Origin: CAVPMN01 sp963706425
GTDB taxonomy: Bacteria; Actinomycetota; Acidimicrobiia; Acidimicrobiales; Acidimicrobilacustridaceae
Assembly: GCA_963706425.1 (NCBI GenBank)
Contig: CAVPMN010000020.1
Span: 310,001 to 374,000, forward strand
Reading direction: 5' to 3'
Length of the DNA: 64,000 bases
The notes below the pieces were generated by a model. That model ran no database searches and was not told the DNA's origin. It was given only the letters and a program-made list of their open reading frames with translations. Below, one piece after another: positions 55,716 through 64,000 of this stretch. The stretch's first letter is position 1; every line of letters starts with the position of its first letter. The position numbers and the translations under genes are program-made.

Positions 55716-57149
55716 CTACTGCTCGACCGGCGGCGAGTCCCCGAAGGCCGCTGCCTGGAGCTCACGGGAGGCTTTCAGCAAGTCGGCGACGCCTTCGAGG
55801 AACCCGTCGGCGACGGCGCGGGGGTCGTCGACCAGGTCGGGGCAGGCGATGACACCGATGTCGAGATCGCCGCTCTGGCTCAGGACGGTGAGGTTGAGCC
55901 CGGCGTTGCCGATGAGCGGGCCCATCGGATACGTCGCCAACACCCGCGCCCCCGCCAGGTAGAGCGGGATGGGAGGGCCGGGCACGTTCGACACGAGCAT
56001 GTTGAACAGCGGGGGGTGGAACCGGCCGAGCCCGAGGCCCGAGTACGTCCGAGCGGCGGCGGTGAGCAACGCCGCGGGCGCCAGCTCGGCCCAGTCCTCG
56101 AGCACGTCGGGGCCGAGCGCCTGTTGGACCCCTTTGGCCCCGACCGCGTCGGCGTGGACCGATCGCAAGACCTCGACCGGCTCGTCGATCTGCACCGGCA
56201 GCGAGATCAGGATGGTGGTCGTCCGGTTGCCGAACGTGCTGTCGGCGCTGCGCTCGAGTGCCACTGGGACGGAGGCCACCAGTGGCCGCGACGGCAGCGC
56301 ATCGCGATCGAGCAGGTAGCGGCGCAGCGAGATCGTCGTGGCAGCCAGCACGACGTCGTTGATCGTGGTGGCGAATGCGCGGCGGATCTGTTTGAGATCG
56401 TCGAGTGAGCCACGCCCGAAGGCGACAGACCGCGCCGCGGTGAGAGCGCCGTTGAACGTGGTACCCGGCGCCACCGACAGTGGTGAGCCGCGGTCCCGTC
56501 TCAGTGCGCCCGCCGATCGGATCAAGCTGGCCGCGGTTCGCGCCAGCACCCCGGGAAGCCGCGCCCACCGGGCAAGCGCGCCGGGGCCCGCCTGGGCGAT
56601 CAGCGCCACAGGATGGGGCACCGCCTCGCCCTCCCACGCGCTCACCTCGTCCAAAGCGCCGGCTTCTGCATCCGGCTCGAGGTCGAACAGAGAGGCCATC
56701 AGGTCACCACCCGCAGCGCCGTCCATGATGGCGTGGTGCACCTTGGTGACCAGGGCCACCGAACCATCGGCGAAGCCGTCGACCAGCCATGTCTCCCAGA
56801 GGGGTCGCTCACGGTCGAGCGGGACGCTCGCCACGCTGCTTACGAACAGCTCGAGATCGGCTTGCGTCGCGCCGGGCCCGAGCGTGCGGTGGTGGAGGTG
56901 GTTCGACAGATCGAACGAGGGATCCTCGATCCATCGGGGATGGTCGAGGCCAGCCCGAACCGACACGACCCGGCGGCGAAACGGCGGTATCAGATGGAGG
57001 CGCTGGCGAAAGAGCGCGTCGAGGCGCTCGGGCGTGAAGCCGCTGTCAGTGCCGGTGGGATCGAGGATGAGCACGCCCATCACATGCAGGTGCATGGCCG
57101 GCGTCTCCATCTCGACGAACGCGGCGTCGGTGCCGGTCACTCGTCGCAC
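55716..57149 (-). CDS. Wax ester synthase/diacylglycerol acyltransferase
   Basis: A 477-residue WS/DGAT enzyme. It starts VRRVTGTDAAFVEMETPAMH with the N-terminal family motif and has the catalytic HHxxxDG in LVTKVHHAIMDGAAGGDLMA. SNVPGPPIPLYLAGARV and GNAGLNLTVLSQSGDLDIGV are the conserved C-terminal motifs. It transfers acyl groups from acyl-CoA to alcohols or diacylglycerol, making wax esters or triacylglycerol stores. The GTG start at 57149 is chosen from homology and a GAGGTG upstream. It diverges from a second WS/DGAT gene. Confidence 0.9.
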   Translation of the reverse strand: MRRVTGTDAAFVEMETPAMHLHVMGVLILDPTGTDSGFTPERLDALFRQRLHLIPPFRRRVVSVRAGLDHPRWIEDPSFDLSNHLHHRTLGPGATQADLELFVSSVASVPLDRERPLWETWLVDGFADGSVALVTKVHHAIMDGAAGGDLMASLFDLEPDAEAGALDEVSAWEGEAVPHPVALIAQAGPGALARWARLPGVLARTAASLIRSAGALRRDRGSPLSVAPGTTFNGALTAARSVAFGRGSLDDLKQIRRAFATTINDVVLAATTISLRRYLLDRDALPSRPLVASVPVALERSADSTFGNRTTTILISLPVQIDEPVEVLRSVHADAVGAKGVQQALGPDVLEDWAELAPAALLTAAARTYSGLGLGRFHPPLFNMLVSNVPGPPIPLYLAGARVLATYPMGPLIGNAGLNLTVLSQSGDLDIGVIACPDLVDDPRAVADGFLEGVADLLKASRELQAAAFGDSPPVEQ

Positions 57150-57274
57150 GGCGCCCACCTCGTGCTGATGACCGTGACCGGTCCCCGGTGGTGGCGATCG
57201 AGGAGGGCCGGCGTGAGCGATACTCCCTCTTCGCGACACGTTGCTCCCGCACCGGAGGCAACGCACCGCAGGGG

Positions 57275-58666
57275 GTGGACACCACGGACGAGATGACGGG
57301 ACTCGACGCCAGGTTCCTCTACTCCGAGACCGCCACGGCTCATATGCACACCCTAAAGATCGCGGTGATGGACGTCTCGGGCCGAAAGACCCCGCTTACC
57401 CCACCGCACCTGCTCGAACTCCTCGAGGTGTGGCTCGATCGGTTGCCCGCGCTCCGCCGGCGGATGGTGACGGTGCCGCATCGGCTCGGGCACCCCGTCT
57501 GGATCGAGGACCCCGATCTCGATCTCAGCCGGCATGTGCATTGGCGCCGGGCACGTCCGCCCGGGGGTGACCGCGAGCTGGCCACGATCGTCGCTGAGTT
57601 GGCGGCCATGCAGCTGCCGCGCGACCGTCCGCTCTGGGAGCTCACCGTCGTCGAGGGCCTCGGTGAGAGCCGGCTGGCGTTCGTGATGAAGCTGCACCAC
57701 TGCGTGGCCGATGGAGCTGCGGCTGTAGCCATGCTCGAGAACGCGTTCGTGATCGACGATGAGGATGCTTTCGTGCAGCACCCGCGTCCCGAGCCGATTC
57801 CGTCGCGTCGGGAGCTCTATCGACAGGCTGCGCGCAGCGGCTCTCGCCGCCTCCGCCAGCTCCCCGACTTCGTGCGGCGAACTGCCGACGGCCTGGTCGC
57901 GGCCCGCCGGGCCCAAAGCAAGACCGACATGGCTCTGCCGCTGCCGTTCTCGTCGGCGCGCACCTCGCTGAACGTCTCACTCGATGGAGAGCGCACCTTC
58001 GCCATGACGGCCCTGCCGCTGACGGAGCTCCTTCAGGCCAAGTCCATCGGCGGAGTGACGCTCAACGACCTGTTCCTGACCATCTGCGGCGGCGCGCTGC
58101 GCCGCTATCTGGCTCGGAGGGGTGAGTTGCCGGCGCGCAGCCTGGTGGCTGCCGTGCCGATGGCCACCCGCCATGGCACGCGGCGGTTCAGCGGGAACCA
58201 CGTTGACAACCTCATGCTGTCGATCGGCACCGACGTCGTCGATGTGGCCACGCGCGCTCAGTCGATCAACGCAACGGTTCGCGCCGCTCGACGGATCCGC
58301 ACCGCGTTGGGCGCCGACCTCTTCGAGTATCGAGCCGGACTCACGCCACCGCACCTCTATCCGCTCGGCATCCGGCTGTGGGCCCGCACCCGACTGGCCA
58401 ACCACACCCGTCCTCCGGTGAACCTGATCGCGTCGAATGTCGCCGGGCCCCGGCTGCCGTTGGCGCTCGACGACGCGACGGTCACTGCTCTCTACTCTGT
58501 CGGCCCGATCCTCGAAGGCATCGGGCTCAACATCACGGCGTGGAGCTACGTCGATCACCTCTACGTGTCGGTGCTCGGCTGTCCGGCGAGCCTCCCCGAC
58601 CCCTGGGCGCTGGTCAATGATCTGCGAGCCGAGTACGACGACCTGGTCGAGGCCTACCTGGGATAG
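57275..58666 (+). CDS. Wax ester synthase/diacylglycerol acyltransferase, second copy
   Basis: A WS/DGAT of about 463 residues: MTGLDARFLYSETATAHMHT at the start, catalytic HHxxxDG in VMKLHHCVADGAAAVAMLEN, VNLIASNVAGPRLPLALDDA and PILEGIGLNITAWSYVDHLY at the C-terminal end. The start could be GTG 57275 or ATG 57293; GGAGG lies at 57254-57258. It is transcribed away from the other WS/DGAT across a 125-base region that must hold both promoters. The two are only distantly similar, so they may prefer different substrates. Confidence 0.9.
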   Translation: MDTTDEMTGLDARFLYSETATAHMHTLKIAVMDVSGRKTPLTPPHLLELLEVWLDRLPALRRRMVTVPHRLGHPVWIEDPDLDLSRHVHWRRARPPGGDRELATIVAELAAMQLPRDRPLWELTVVEGLGESRLAFVMKLHHCVADGAAAVAMLENAFVIDDEDAFVQHPRPEPIPSRRELYRQAARSGSRRLRQLPDFVRRTADGLVAARRAQSKTDMALPLPFSSARTSLNVSLDGERTFAMTALPLTELLQAKSIGGVTLNDLFLTICGGALRRYLARRGELPARSLVAAVPMATRHGTRRFSGNHVDNLMLSIGTDVVDVATRAQSINATVRAARRIRTALGADLFEYRAGLTPPHLYPLGIRLWARTRLANHTRPPVNLIASNVAGPRLPLALDDATVTALYSVGPILEGIGLNITAWSYVDHLYVSVLGCPASLPDPWALVNDLRAEYDDLVEAYLG

Positions 58667-58674
58667 GGCGCCCT

Positions 58675-59829
58675 TCAGCGGAGGCGCTCGGTGGCGGCCA
58701 CGGTGGCGTCGATCAGCCCGGCACTGCGGGCATCACCCGTCAGCCCGAGCTGCATCTGGTTCATCACGTAGCCGAGCGCCCAGCGCCCGGCCGGATCGGC
58801 CATGCCGAGCGAGCCGCCGGCGCCGGCATGGCCGAAGGAGCCCGGAGGTGCCGACGGTGGTGGGGTCATGTACCCGAGCCCGAACGCCATCGGTAGTCCG
58901 ATGACGTGATCGGGGCCACTCGCCTGCACCTCGGTCGCCCGAGCGACGGTGTCGGCGTCGAGTACACGGCGCCCGTCGACCTCACCGATCAGCGCGGCGT
59001 ACAGGCGGGCGACCGCCCGAGCGGTGCCCACCCCGTTGGACGACGGCATCTCGGCGGCCAGCACCTCGGGACGGTTCCACATCTCGTCGTAGCCGAACAG
59101 GCCCGACGGACCGGCGATGACCTGGCCGAGCAGCGTGTCCGGCCCCATGAACACGTCGAGCACCTCCTGGGTGGGCGCGTCGATGACCGGTGGATACAGG
59201 TGCGCCACCCGGTCGGCCTCTGCCGGAGGAAGCCCGATGAAGAAGTCGAGATCGAGCGGAGAGGCGATCTCGTCCGCGAAGAACCGCCCGAGGCTGCGCC
59301 CCGTGACCCGACGCACCACCTCGCCGAGGATCCAACCGTAGGAACGGGCGTGGTAGCCGTGCTTGGTGCCGGGCTCCCAGACCGGTGCCTGCGCGGCGAT
59401 GGCCTCGACCACACCCTCCCACCCGAGTACGTCGTCCATCGTCACCTCACCGGTCACCGCCGCCAGTCCGGCCTCGTGCGACAGCACCCAGCGCAGCGGG
59501 ATCTCCGCCTTCCCCGAGGCCGCGAACTCGGGCCAGTAGCGGGCGACGGGGGTGTCGAGATCGAGCACGCCGCGCTCCACCAGCAGGTGGATGCACGTGG
59601 CGGCGATCCCTTTGGTCGTCGAGAAGACCAGCTGCAGCGTGTCGCGTTGCCAGGGTCGCGACGCCTCGCGGTCGGCCAGACCGCCCCACAGGTCGACGAG
59701 CGGGCGACCGCGGTGGTACACGCACACCGCCGCCCCGACGTCACCGTGCTCTTCGAAGTTGGTGCGAAACGCCTCGGCCACCCCTTCGAACCCAGGCTCG
59801 ACGTCTCCGTGGATCTCGGTGCTCGTCAC
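58675..59829 (-). CDS. Beta-lactamase-family serine hydrolase (class C/EstB-like)
   Basis: A 384-residue cytosolic-type hydrolase of the penicillin-binding/beta-lactamase fold. The SxxK motif is LVFSTTKGIAAT, the Tyr motif region is HARSYGWILGEVVRRVTG, and the C-terminal GSFGHAGAGGSLGMADPA carries the HxG motif. Such proteins are usually esterases or carnitinyl-hydrolase-like. No signal peptide is seen. The GTG start overlaps the upstream acyl-CoA synthetase stop (GTGA). Confidence 0.88.
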   Translation of the reverse strand: MTSTEIHGDVEPGFEGVAEAFRTNFEEHGDVGAAVCVYHRGRPLVDLWGGLADREASRPWQRDTLQLVFSTTKGIAATCIHLLVERGVLDLDTPVARYWPEFAASGKAEIPLRWVLSHEAGLAAVTGEVTMDDVLGWEGVVEAIAAQAPVWEPGTKHGYHARSYGWILGEVVRRVTGRSLGRFFADEIASPLDLDFFIGLPPAEADRVAHLYPPVIDAPTQEVLDVFMGPDTLLGQVIAGPSGLFGYDEMWNRPEVLAAEMPSSNGVGTARAVARLYAALIGEVDGRRVLDADTVARATEVQASGPDHVIGLPMAFGLGYMTPPPSAPPGSFGHAGAGGSLGMADPAGRWALGYVMNQMQLGLTGDARSAGLIDATVAATERLR

Positions 59830-61448
59830 GTCGGCATCCTCTCGGCCCGGTCGCCCGCTTCGACGGCCGTGCGTCGCGCCCACCCGTAGTCGGCCTTGCC
59901 GCTGGGAAGACGCTCCATGTGCTCGACCAGCACGAGCTGCTTCGGGAGCTTGTAGCCGGCGAGGACTTCTCGGGCCTGCTCCCTGAGCTCGGACAGCGAT
60001 GGATTCCGGGTGGGGATCGGCTCGACCACCGCGACCACGCGCTGGCCCCAACGCTCGTCGTCGACGCCGACGACCACGGCGTCGACCACGTCTGGATGCC
60101 GCTTCATCGCCGTTTCCACCTCCTCCGCGTAGATCTTCTCCCCGCCGCTGTTGATGCACTGCGACGAACGGCCGAGCACCACGATCGTGCCGTCGGCCTC
60201 GACCCGGGCGTGGTCGCCGGGCAGCGCCCAGCGCCGACCCTCGATCTCCACGAAGGTAGTGGCGGAACGCGTCGGGTCTCCCCGGTAGCCGATCGGCACG
60301 TGCCCGCTCCTGGCGAGGAGCCCCACGGACTCCGAACCGGGCTCGATCGGTCGCAGATCGGTGTCGAGCACCGCTGTGCGATGGTCGACCTTCAGGCGGG
60401 GTGCGCCGAAAGGGTCGTCGGCGGGAGGCGCCCCGCCGACCTGCCCGGTCTCGGAGGAGCCGAACGAATCGGCCACGATGACCCCGGGCAGGGACCGGGC
60501 CAGCCGCTCCTTCGTGATGGGGGACAGGACCGCCCCTCCCGAACCGATGGCCATGAGCGAGCCGATGTCGAGACCGGTCGAGGCATCCAGTGCGTCGAGG
60601 AGTGGTCGGGCCATGGCGTCGCCCACGACCACCAGGACGTTGACCCGCTCGTCGCTGACGAGGCGCCAGGTGGTGCGCGGGTCGAAGTGCCCTGCGGGCA
60701 GAAGCACCAGCGTCCCCCCTCCGAAGAAGGTGGCGAAGGCCAACCATTGCGCGCTGGCGTGCATCAGCGGCGGGATGGGTAGAGCGACCATCCCTGGCCG
60801 CAGGAGTCGGGTGCTCAGCTGCTCCGGACGATCGATGATATCCCCGAGCTGCAGCGGGTCGCCGCCTCCCATGGCGGCGAAGAAGATGTCCTCATGTCGC
60901 CACAGCACGCCCTTCGGTGGGCCCGTGGTCCCTCCGGTGTAGATGCAGTAGAGATCGTCGGATGACCGGGGATCGAAGTCGCGTTCGTCGGTCATTCCGG
61001 CGAGCTCGGTCTCGTAGTGACCGGCCCAGGGTGACGGCATCTCTCCGATGCCCGCGCCGACCTCCAGCACCACCCGCCGCTCGGTCATGGCCTCCAGCGA
61101 CGCCCCCACCTCGCTGGCGAAGGAACGGCCGTACACCAGTCCCACCAGCCCGGCATCGTCGTAGAGGTGTCGTAGCTCGGTCGGGGTGTAGCGATAGTTC
61201 ACGTTCACCGGCACGGCCCGCAGCTTGAAGCAGCCCAGCATGACCTCGAGGTACTCGGCCCCGTTGACCAGCTGCACCCCGACCATGTCGCCTCGTCCGA
61301 TCCCGCCGGCGGCCAGACGGTGCGCGAGGCGGTTGGCGCGTTGGTCGAGCGTCGAATAGCTCAGCCGCTGTGGGCTCGCGACCACGGCGAGCGCGTCGGG
61401 GATGGTGTCGGCCACAGACTCGAAGAGATCAGCGAGATTGAACTCCAC
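59826..61448 (-). CDS. Acyl-CoA synthetase (AMP-binding, FadD-like)
   Basis: A 540-residue adenylating enzyme. P-loop motif IYTGGTTGPPKGVLWRHED, then DSFGSSETGQVGG, core motif GDHARVEADGTIVVLGRSSQ, GEKIYAEEVETAMKRHPDVV and the catalytic Lys in ERLPSGKADYGWAR. It activates fatty or other carboxylic acids as acyl-CoA. Coupled with the serine hydrolase downstream, and near WS/DGAT genes, it fits a storage-lipid or lipid-recycling unit. Chain length is unknown. Confidence 0.92.
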   Translation of the reverse strand: MEFNLADLFESVADTIPDALAVVASPQRLSYSTLDQRANRLAHRLAAGGIGRGDMVGVQLVNGAEYLEVMLGCFKLRAVPVNVNYRYTPTELRHLYDDAGLVGLVYGRSFASEVGASLEAMTERRVVLEVGAGIGEMPSPWAGHYETELAGMTDERDFDPRSSDDLYCIYTGGTTGPPKGVLWRHEDIFFAAMGGGDPLQLGDIIDRPEQLSTRLLRPGMVALPIPPLMHASAQWLAFATFFGGGTLVLLPAGHFDPRTTWRLVSDERVNVLVVVGDAMARPLLDALDASTGLDIGSLMAIGSGGAVLSPITKERLARSLPGVIVADSFGSSETGQVGGAPPADDPFGAPRLKVDHRTAVLDTDLRPIEPGSESVGLLARSGHVPIGYRGDPTRSATTFVEIEGRRWALPGDHARVEADGTIVVLGRSSQCINSGGEKIYAEEVETAMKRHPDVVDAVVVGVDDERWGQRVVAVVEPIPTRNPSLSELREQAREVLAGYKLPKQLVLVEHMERLPSGKADYGWARRTAVEAGDRAERMPT

Positions 61449-61632
61449 GACCCTCCCGATGAGTGGTGCCGTTGCCGAGGTAAGCGATCGGCCCCGGCGA
61501 GCCTCTGCCCGGGAACGGACGGTAGAGAGCCACCCCCGGTGTCGCTAGGGCCGAAGGCCCCACGCTCGGTTTCGTCGCTTCCCGCCCCGGTGGTCGGTCG
61601 CCTCGACACGGCCGGGCCAGTGCCCCGACCGA

Positions 61633-62568
61633 TCAGGGCTCGATCGTCGATGCCACCACCTCGGCGGTGGTGGGCAGATCGATGACGGTGAGGTCTTCAG
61701 CCACCACCACGTCGTCGAACACCTCACCCGCTTCACGCCGGTGACCGGTGGGGTCTGTGTAGCGCGACGACAGGTGCGTGAGCACCAGGCGACCGACGCC
61801 GGCCTCTCGGGCCACCGTGGCCGCCTGACGGGCGGTCATGTGACCCGCCTCGATGGCGAGCTCGACCTCCGACTCCAAAAAGGTGGCCTCGCAGAGCAGG
61901 AGGTCGGCGCCACGAGCCAACTCGACGGCAGCGTCACATGGCCTCGTATCCATCACGACGGCCACGCTGTGCCCGGGCCGCCACTCGCTGACCTCGTCGA
62001 TGTGAACCCGTCGACCGTGGACCTCGAGCACCGTGTCGCGTGCCAGCCTCGCCACGTCGGGTCCGTCGACACCGAGCGCCGCCAGCCGGTCGCTGTCGAA
62101 GTGTCGGCGAGGCGGCTCCTCGATCCGCCAACCGATCGCGTCGACGGAGTGATCGAGCGCGAGCGCCTCGATGCGCAGCGGCGGCCCCGCCTCGACGAGG
62201 CCGTCGTCTGCCACGGGCGCCAACCGGACCTGCTGGCGGCGGCCGATGCTGGCGTTGCAGAGTCGTTCGACGTAGCGGCGGCCGCTGGCGGGAAAGTGGA
62301 TGGGCAGGTCAAGGCCGGACCCGTCAAGGGCGAGCCGTTGCAGAATCCCGGGCAGCCCCAGGCAATGATCGCCGTGCAGGTGGGTGAGGCAGATCCGGGT
62401 GATGCGACCGGGCGACACACCCGCGAAGCCGAACTGACGCTGCGTGCCCTCGCCGGGATCGAAGAGGATTCCCTCGCGATCCCAGCGAAGGAGGTAGCCG
62501 TTGTGGTTCCGGGTGCGGGTGGGCACCTGACTGGCCGTACCCAGGATCACCAGGTCGCGTCCGCTCAT
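61633..62568 (-). CDS. rnz: Ribonuclease Z
   Basis: A 311-residue metallo-beta-lactamase-fold RNase that removes tRNA 3' trailers. It has the N-terminal GTASQVPTRTRNHNGYLL, the zinc motif ICLTHLHGDHCLGLPGILQR, an exosite-like arm region, MDTRPCDAAVELARGADLLL and the C-terminal EAGHMTARQAATVAREA plus LVLTHLSSRYTDP. ATG 62568 overlaps the upstream gene's stop (ATGA). The 184 bases downstream, before the acyl-CoA synthetase, hold no clear gene. Confidence 0.94.
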   Translation of the reverse strand: MSGRDLVILGTASQVPTRTRNHNGYLLRWDREGILFDPGEGTQRQFGFAGVSPGRITRICLTHLHGDHCLGLPGILQRLALDGSGLDLPIHFPASGRRYVERLCNASIGRRQQVRLAPVADDGLVEAGPPLRIEALALDHSVDAIGWRIEEPPRRHFDSDRLAALGVDGPDVARLARDTVLEVHGRRVHIDEVSEWRPGHSVAVVMDTRPCDAAVELARGADLLLCEATFLESEVELAIEAGHMTARQAATVAREAGVGRLVLTHLSSRYTDPTGHRREAGEVFDDVVVAEDLTVIDLPTTAEVVASTIEP

Positions 62569-63356
62569 CGGTCAGCCCTGGGGATGGCCGTCACGGGTTG
62601 GCCGCTGCCCACCGGCGCGCCCAGTTGTCGATTCGCCAGGGCGAGCTGGCGGCGGGTGGAGGCACGCAGCCAGCCGAGTTGACGGGCATCGAGGCGATCA
62701 CAGACCCAGTCCCAGTGCATGCTCACGATGTCACCCGGGCGGATGGCCGGGCCGAGTGAGTCACCCTGGCGGGCGTGGCGCACGCTCTCGGTGGTGGCAG
62801 ATCCCAGGTGAAGCGTGCCGGTGCGCCACACGATCGGGCGGGAGACCACCTCACAGTCGTCACCGTCGATCCGTTCGACTGTTCCCCACCGGATGCGGCA
62901 ACGGTCGATGACCTCGACGGGCTGGTCGACCAGCCCGCCGCGCAGCAGGCCCACCCACGGGCCGACGCACAGCACGTGGAAGGCATGGCACAACTCGGCT
63001 CCCGGCACGATCCCGGCGCGCAGGCGATCCCACGACCGACCGGCGCGTCTGCGGAAGCGATCGTCGATCGAGTTGCCGAGATCGTGGACCCGCACTCGAC
63101 CGGCAGGGGGCGCGCCGAGCCAGTAGGCCTCGACCACCTGTTGACACAGCGGGTCGGGCTCGTCGGCCACACCGGCCAGCACTTCGAGATAGGGCCACGC
63201 ACCTTCGAACTCCTGGGCGAGCGCGCGCAAACCGCCGTCGGCGAGTCCTGCATGGCCGTAGTCGAACAGCGCAGCCGAATCGTCGGATCCGCAGTAGCCA
63301 AGATCGTTGGGTGGAAAGGCGTAGCGGGCGAAGGTGACCGCACCTTCGACGCTCAT
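62565..63356 (-). CDS. DUF6390-like protein of unknown function
   Basis: A 263-residue soluble protein starting MSVEGAVTFARYAFPPNDLG and containing YCGSDDSAALFDYGHAG, a helix ending QEFEGAWPYLEV, AYWLGAPPAGRVRVHDLGNS and GDIVSMHWDWVCDRLDARQL. The pattern matches an actinobacterial family of unknown role. It is coupled to RNase Z downstream and the EamA transporter upstream by ATGA overlaps. Confidence 0.7.
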   Translation of the reverse strand: MSVEGAVTFARYAFPPNDLGYCGSDDSAALFDYGHAGLADGGLRALAQEFEGAWPYLEVLAGVADEPDPLCQQVVEAYWLGAPPAGRVRVHDLGNSIDDRFRRRAGRSWDRLRAGIVPGAELCHAFHVLCVGPWVGLLRGGLVDQPVEVIDRCRIRWGTVERIDGDDCEVVSRPIVWRTGTLHLGSATTESVRHARQGDSLGPAIRPGDIVSMHWDWVCDRLDARQLGWLRASTRRQLALANRQLGAPVGSGQPVTAIPRADR

Positions 63357-64000
63357 GCCGACGCCCGCTCGTGCTCGGGACCTGGTCCGACCATCGATGG
63401 GTTTGGTGCCTCGGTGCCGGTGGCCAACACCACGGCGAAACCGGCCAGCGAAAGAAGCGCCAGGCCGAGCAACTTCGGACCGATCGGCTTGTCCTGCAAT
63501 ATGGCGTCGAGGGCCGCAGTGATGGGCACCGCCAGCACCAGCACCGCCGTGACCACCACCGCTGGCGCGTTGGCCAGGGCGGTGGTCCAGCACGCGACAT
63601 AGCCGGCCAGCACCAGTCCGGTGACGAGTGCCCACAGCCAGGCCTCCGCCCCCAGACCATCGAGCTCGCCGCCGGTGATGACCACCCAGCCGACCAGCAC
63701 CATCAGGCCTCCGCCCAATCGAACAGTGCCGACCGTCAGCGGCGACAAGCTGCGCAGCAGTCGCTTCATGACGATGACCTCACTGGCCCAGAGCATCGTG
63801 GCCCCGAGGATCATCAGCTCCGGTCGACCCGCGTCGATCGCCCCGAGGTCGCCGGCGAGCAGGACGTGGCCGGCCATCAGGGCGATGATCGCGACCGCGA
63901 CCGGCCAGCCGATCCGTTCCGACAGCAGCCATGGCGCGGCCAGTGCCACCCACAGAACGAGCGTCTTGTGGAGGAACGCGGCGTCGGTCGACGACGCCGC
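63353..64000 (-). CDS. EamA/DMT-family transporter (5' end outside window)
   Basis: The C-terminal part, about 215 codons, of a drug/metabolite transporter. Visible are six hydrophobic segments, the DMT motif LGATMLWASEVIVMKRLLRS at the start of the second EamA repeat, and the terminal LVLAVPITAALDAILQDKPI followed by GLALLSLAGFAVVLATG. The frame is still open at the window edge, so the first repeat is missing. It exports or imports an unknown small metabolite. Confidence 0.83.
   Translation of the reverse strand, partial: AASSTDAAFLHKTLVLWVALAAPWLLSERIGWPVAVAIIALMAGHVLLAGDLGAIDAGRPELMILGATMLWASEVIVMKRLLRSLSPLTVGTVRLGGGLMVLVGWVVITGGELDGLGAEAWLWALVTGLVLAGYVACWTTALANAPAVVVTAVLVLAVPITAALDAILQDKPIGPKLLGLALLSLAGFAVVLATGTEAPNPSMVGPGPEHERASA

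Overview
The window is high-GC DNA with dense, often overlapping ATGA/GTGA gene junctions and strong third-position G/C. It suggests an actinobacterium, most likely of class Acidimicrobiia (Ilumatobacter/Microthrix-like). The pointers are a GWWxAxDGKWYPP surface motif, a WhiB gene, paired WS/DGAT acyltransferases, a DinB/maleylpyruvate-isomerase-like protein, Flp pilins with a NarL-type two-component pair, and a decaprenyl-phospho-arabinose cassette (dprE1, dprE2, UbiA-type synthase). The phylum call is firm; the class is inference.

Layout. 1-11.4 kb holds scattered metabolic genes: Baeyer-Villiger-type monooxygenase, DoxX-like protein, fatty-acid hydroxylase-like protein, PPK2, diacylglycerol kinase, methyltransferase, nitrilase, NudC, a lipoprotein and a secreted protein. 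11.55-22.06 kb is an integrated element bounded by a 25-bp direct repeat of the 3' end of tRNA-Leu(GAG). It carries an intact tyrosine integrase, an HTH gene coupled to it, an excisionase-like gene, a primase-polymerase, an AAA helicase, iteron-like repeats, an HK97-type capsid gene, a WhiB gene and surface-protein cargo. The gene order resembles small phiRv1/phiRv2-type elements. 22.3-31 kb is a conserved core block (substrate-binding lipoprotein, secG, tpiA, pgk, gap, rapZ, methyltransferase, uvrC), without yvcK and whiA at their usual place, followed by nadA on the other strand.

32-49.4 kb is an envelope-polysaccharide region interleaved with uvrA and uvrB: sulfotransferase, flippase, glycosyltransferase, polyprenyl-phosphate sugar transferase, three polytopic GT-C-like proteins, then dprE2-dppS-dprE1. 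49.4-53.4 kb holds coaE, a histidine kinase/response regulator pair and two Flp pilins. 53.5-64 kb is mostly lipid and hydrolase genes (alpha/beta hydrolase, two divergent WS/DGAT enzymes, beta-lactamase-fold hydrolase, acyl-CoA synthetase), then RNase Z, a DUF6390-like gene and a truncated EamA transporter.

Caution on quality. Several conserved housekeeping genes (uvrA, ppk2, nudC, nitrilase, sugar transferase) are broken by single-base indels, some in G/C runs, so the assembly probably contains residual indel errors. Frame breaks are far denser inside the element, but its integrase is intact, so real decay and sequencing error cannot be separated by reading alone.
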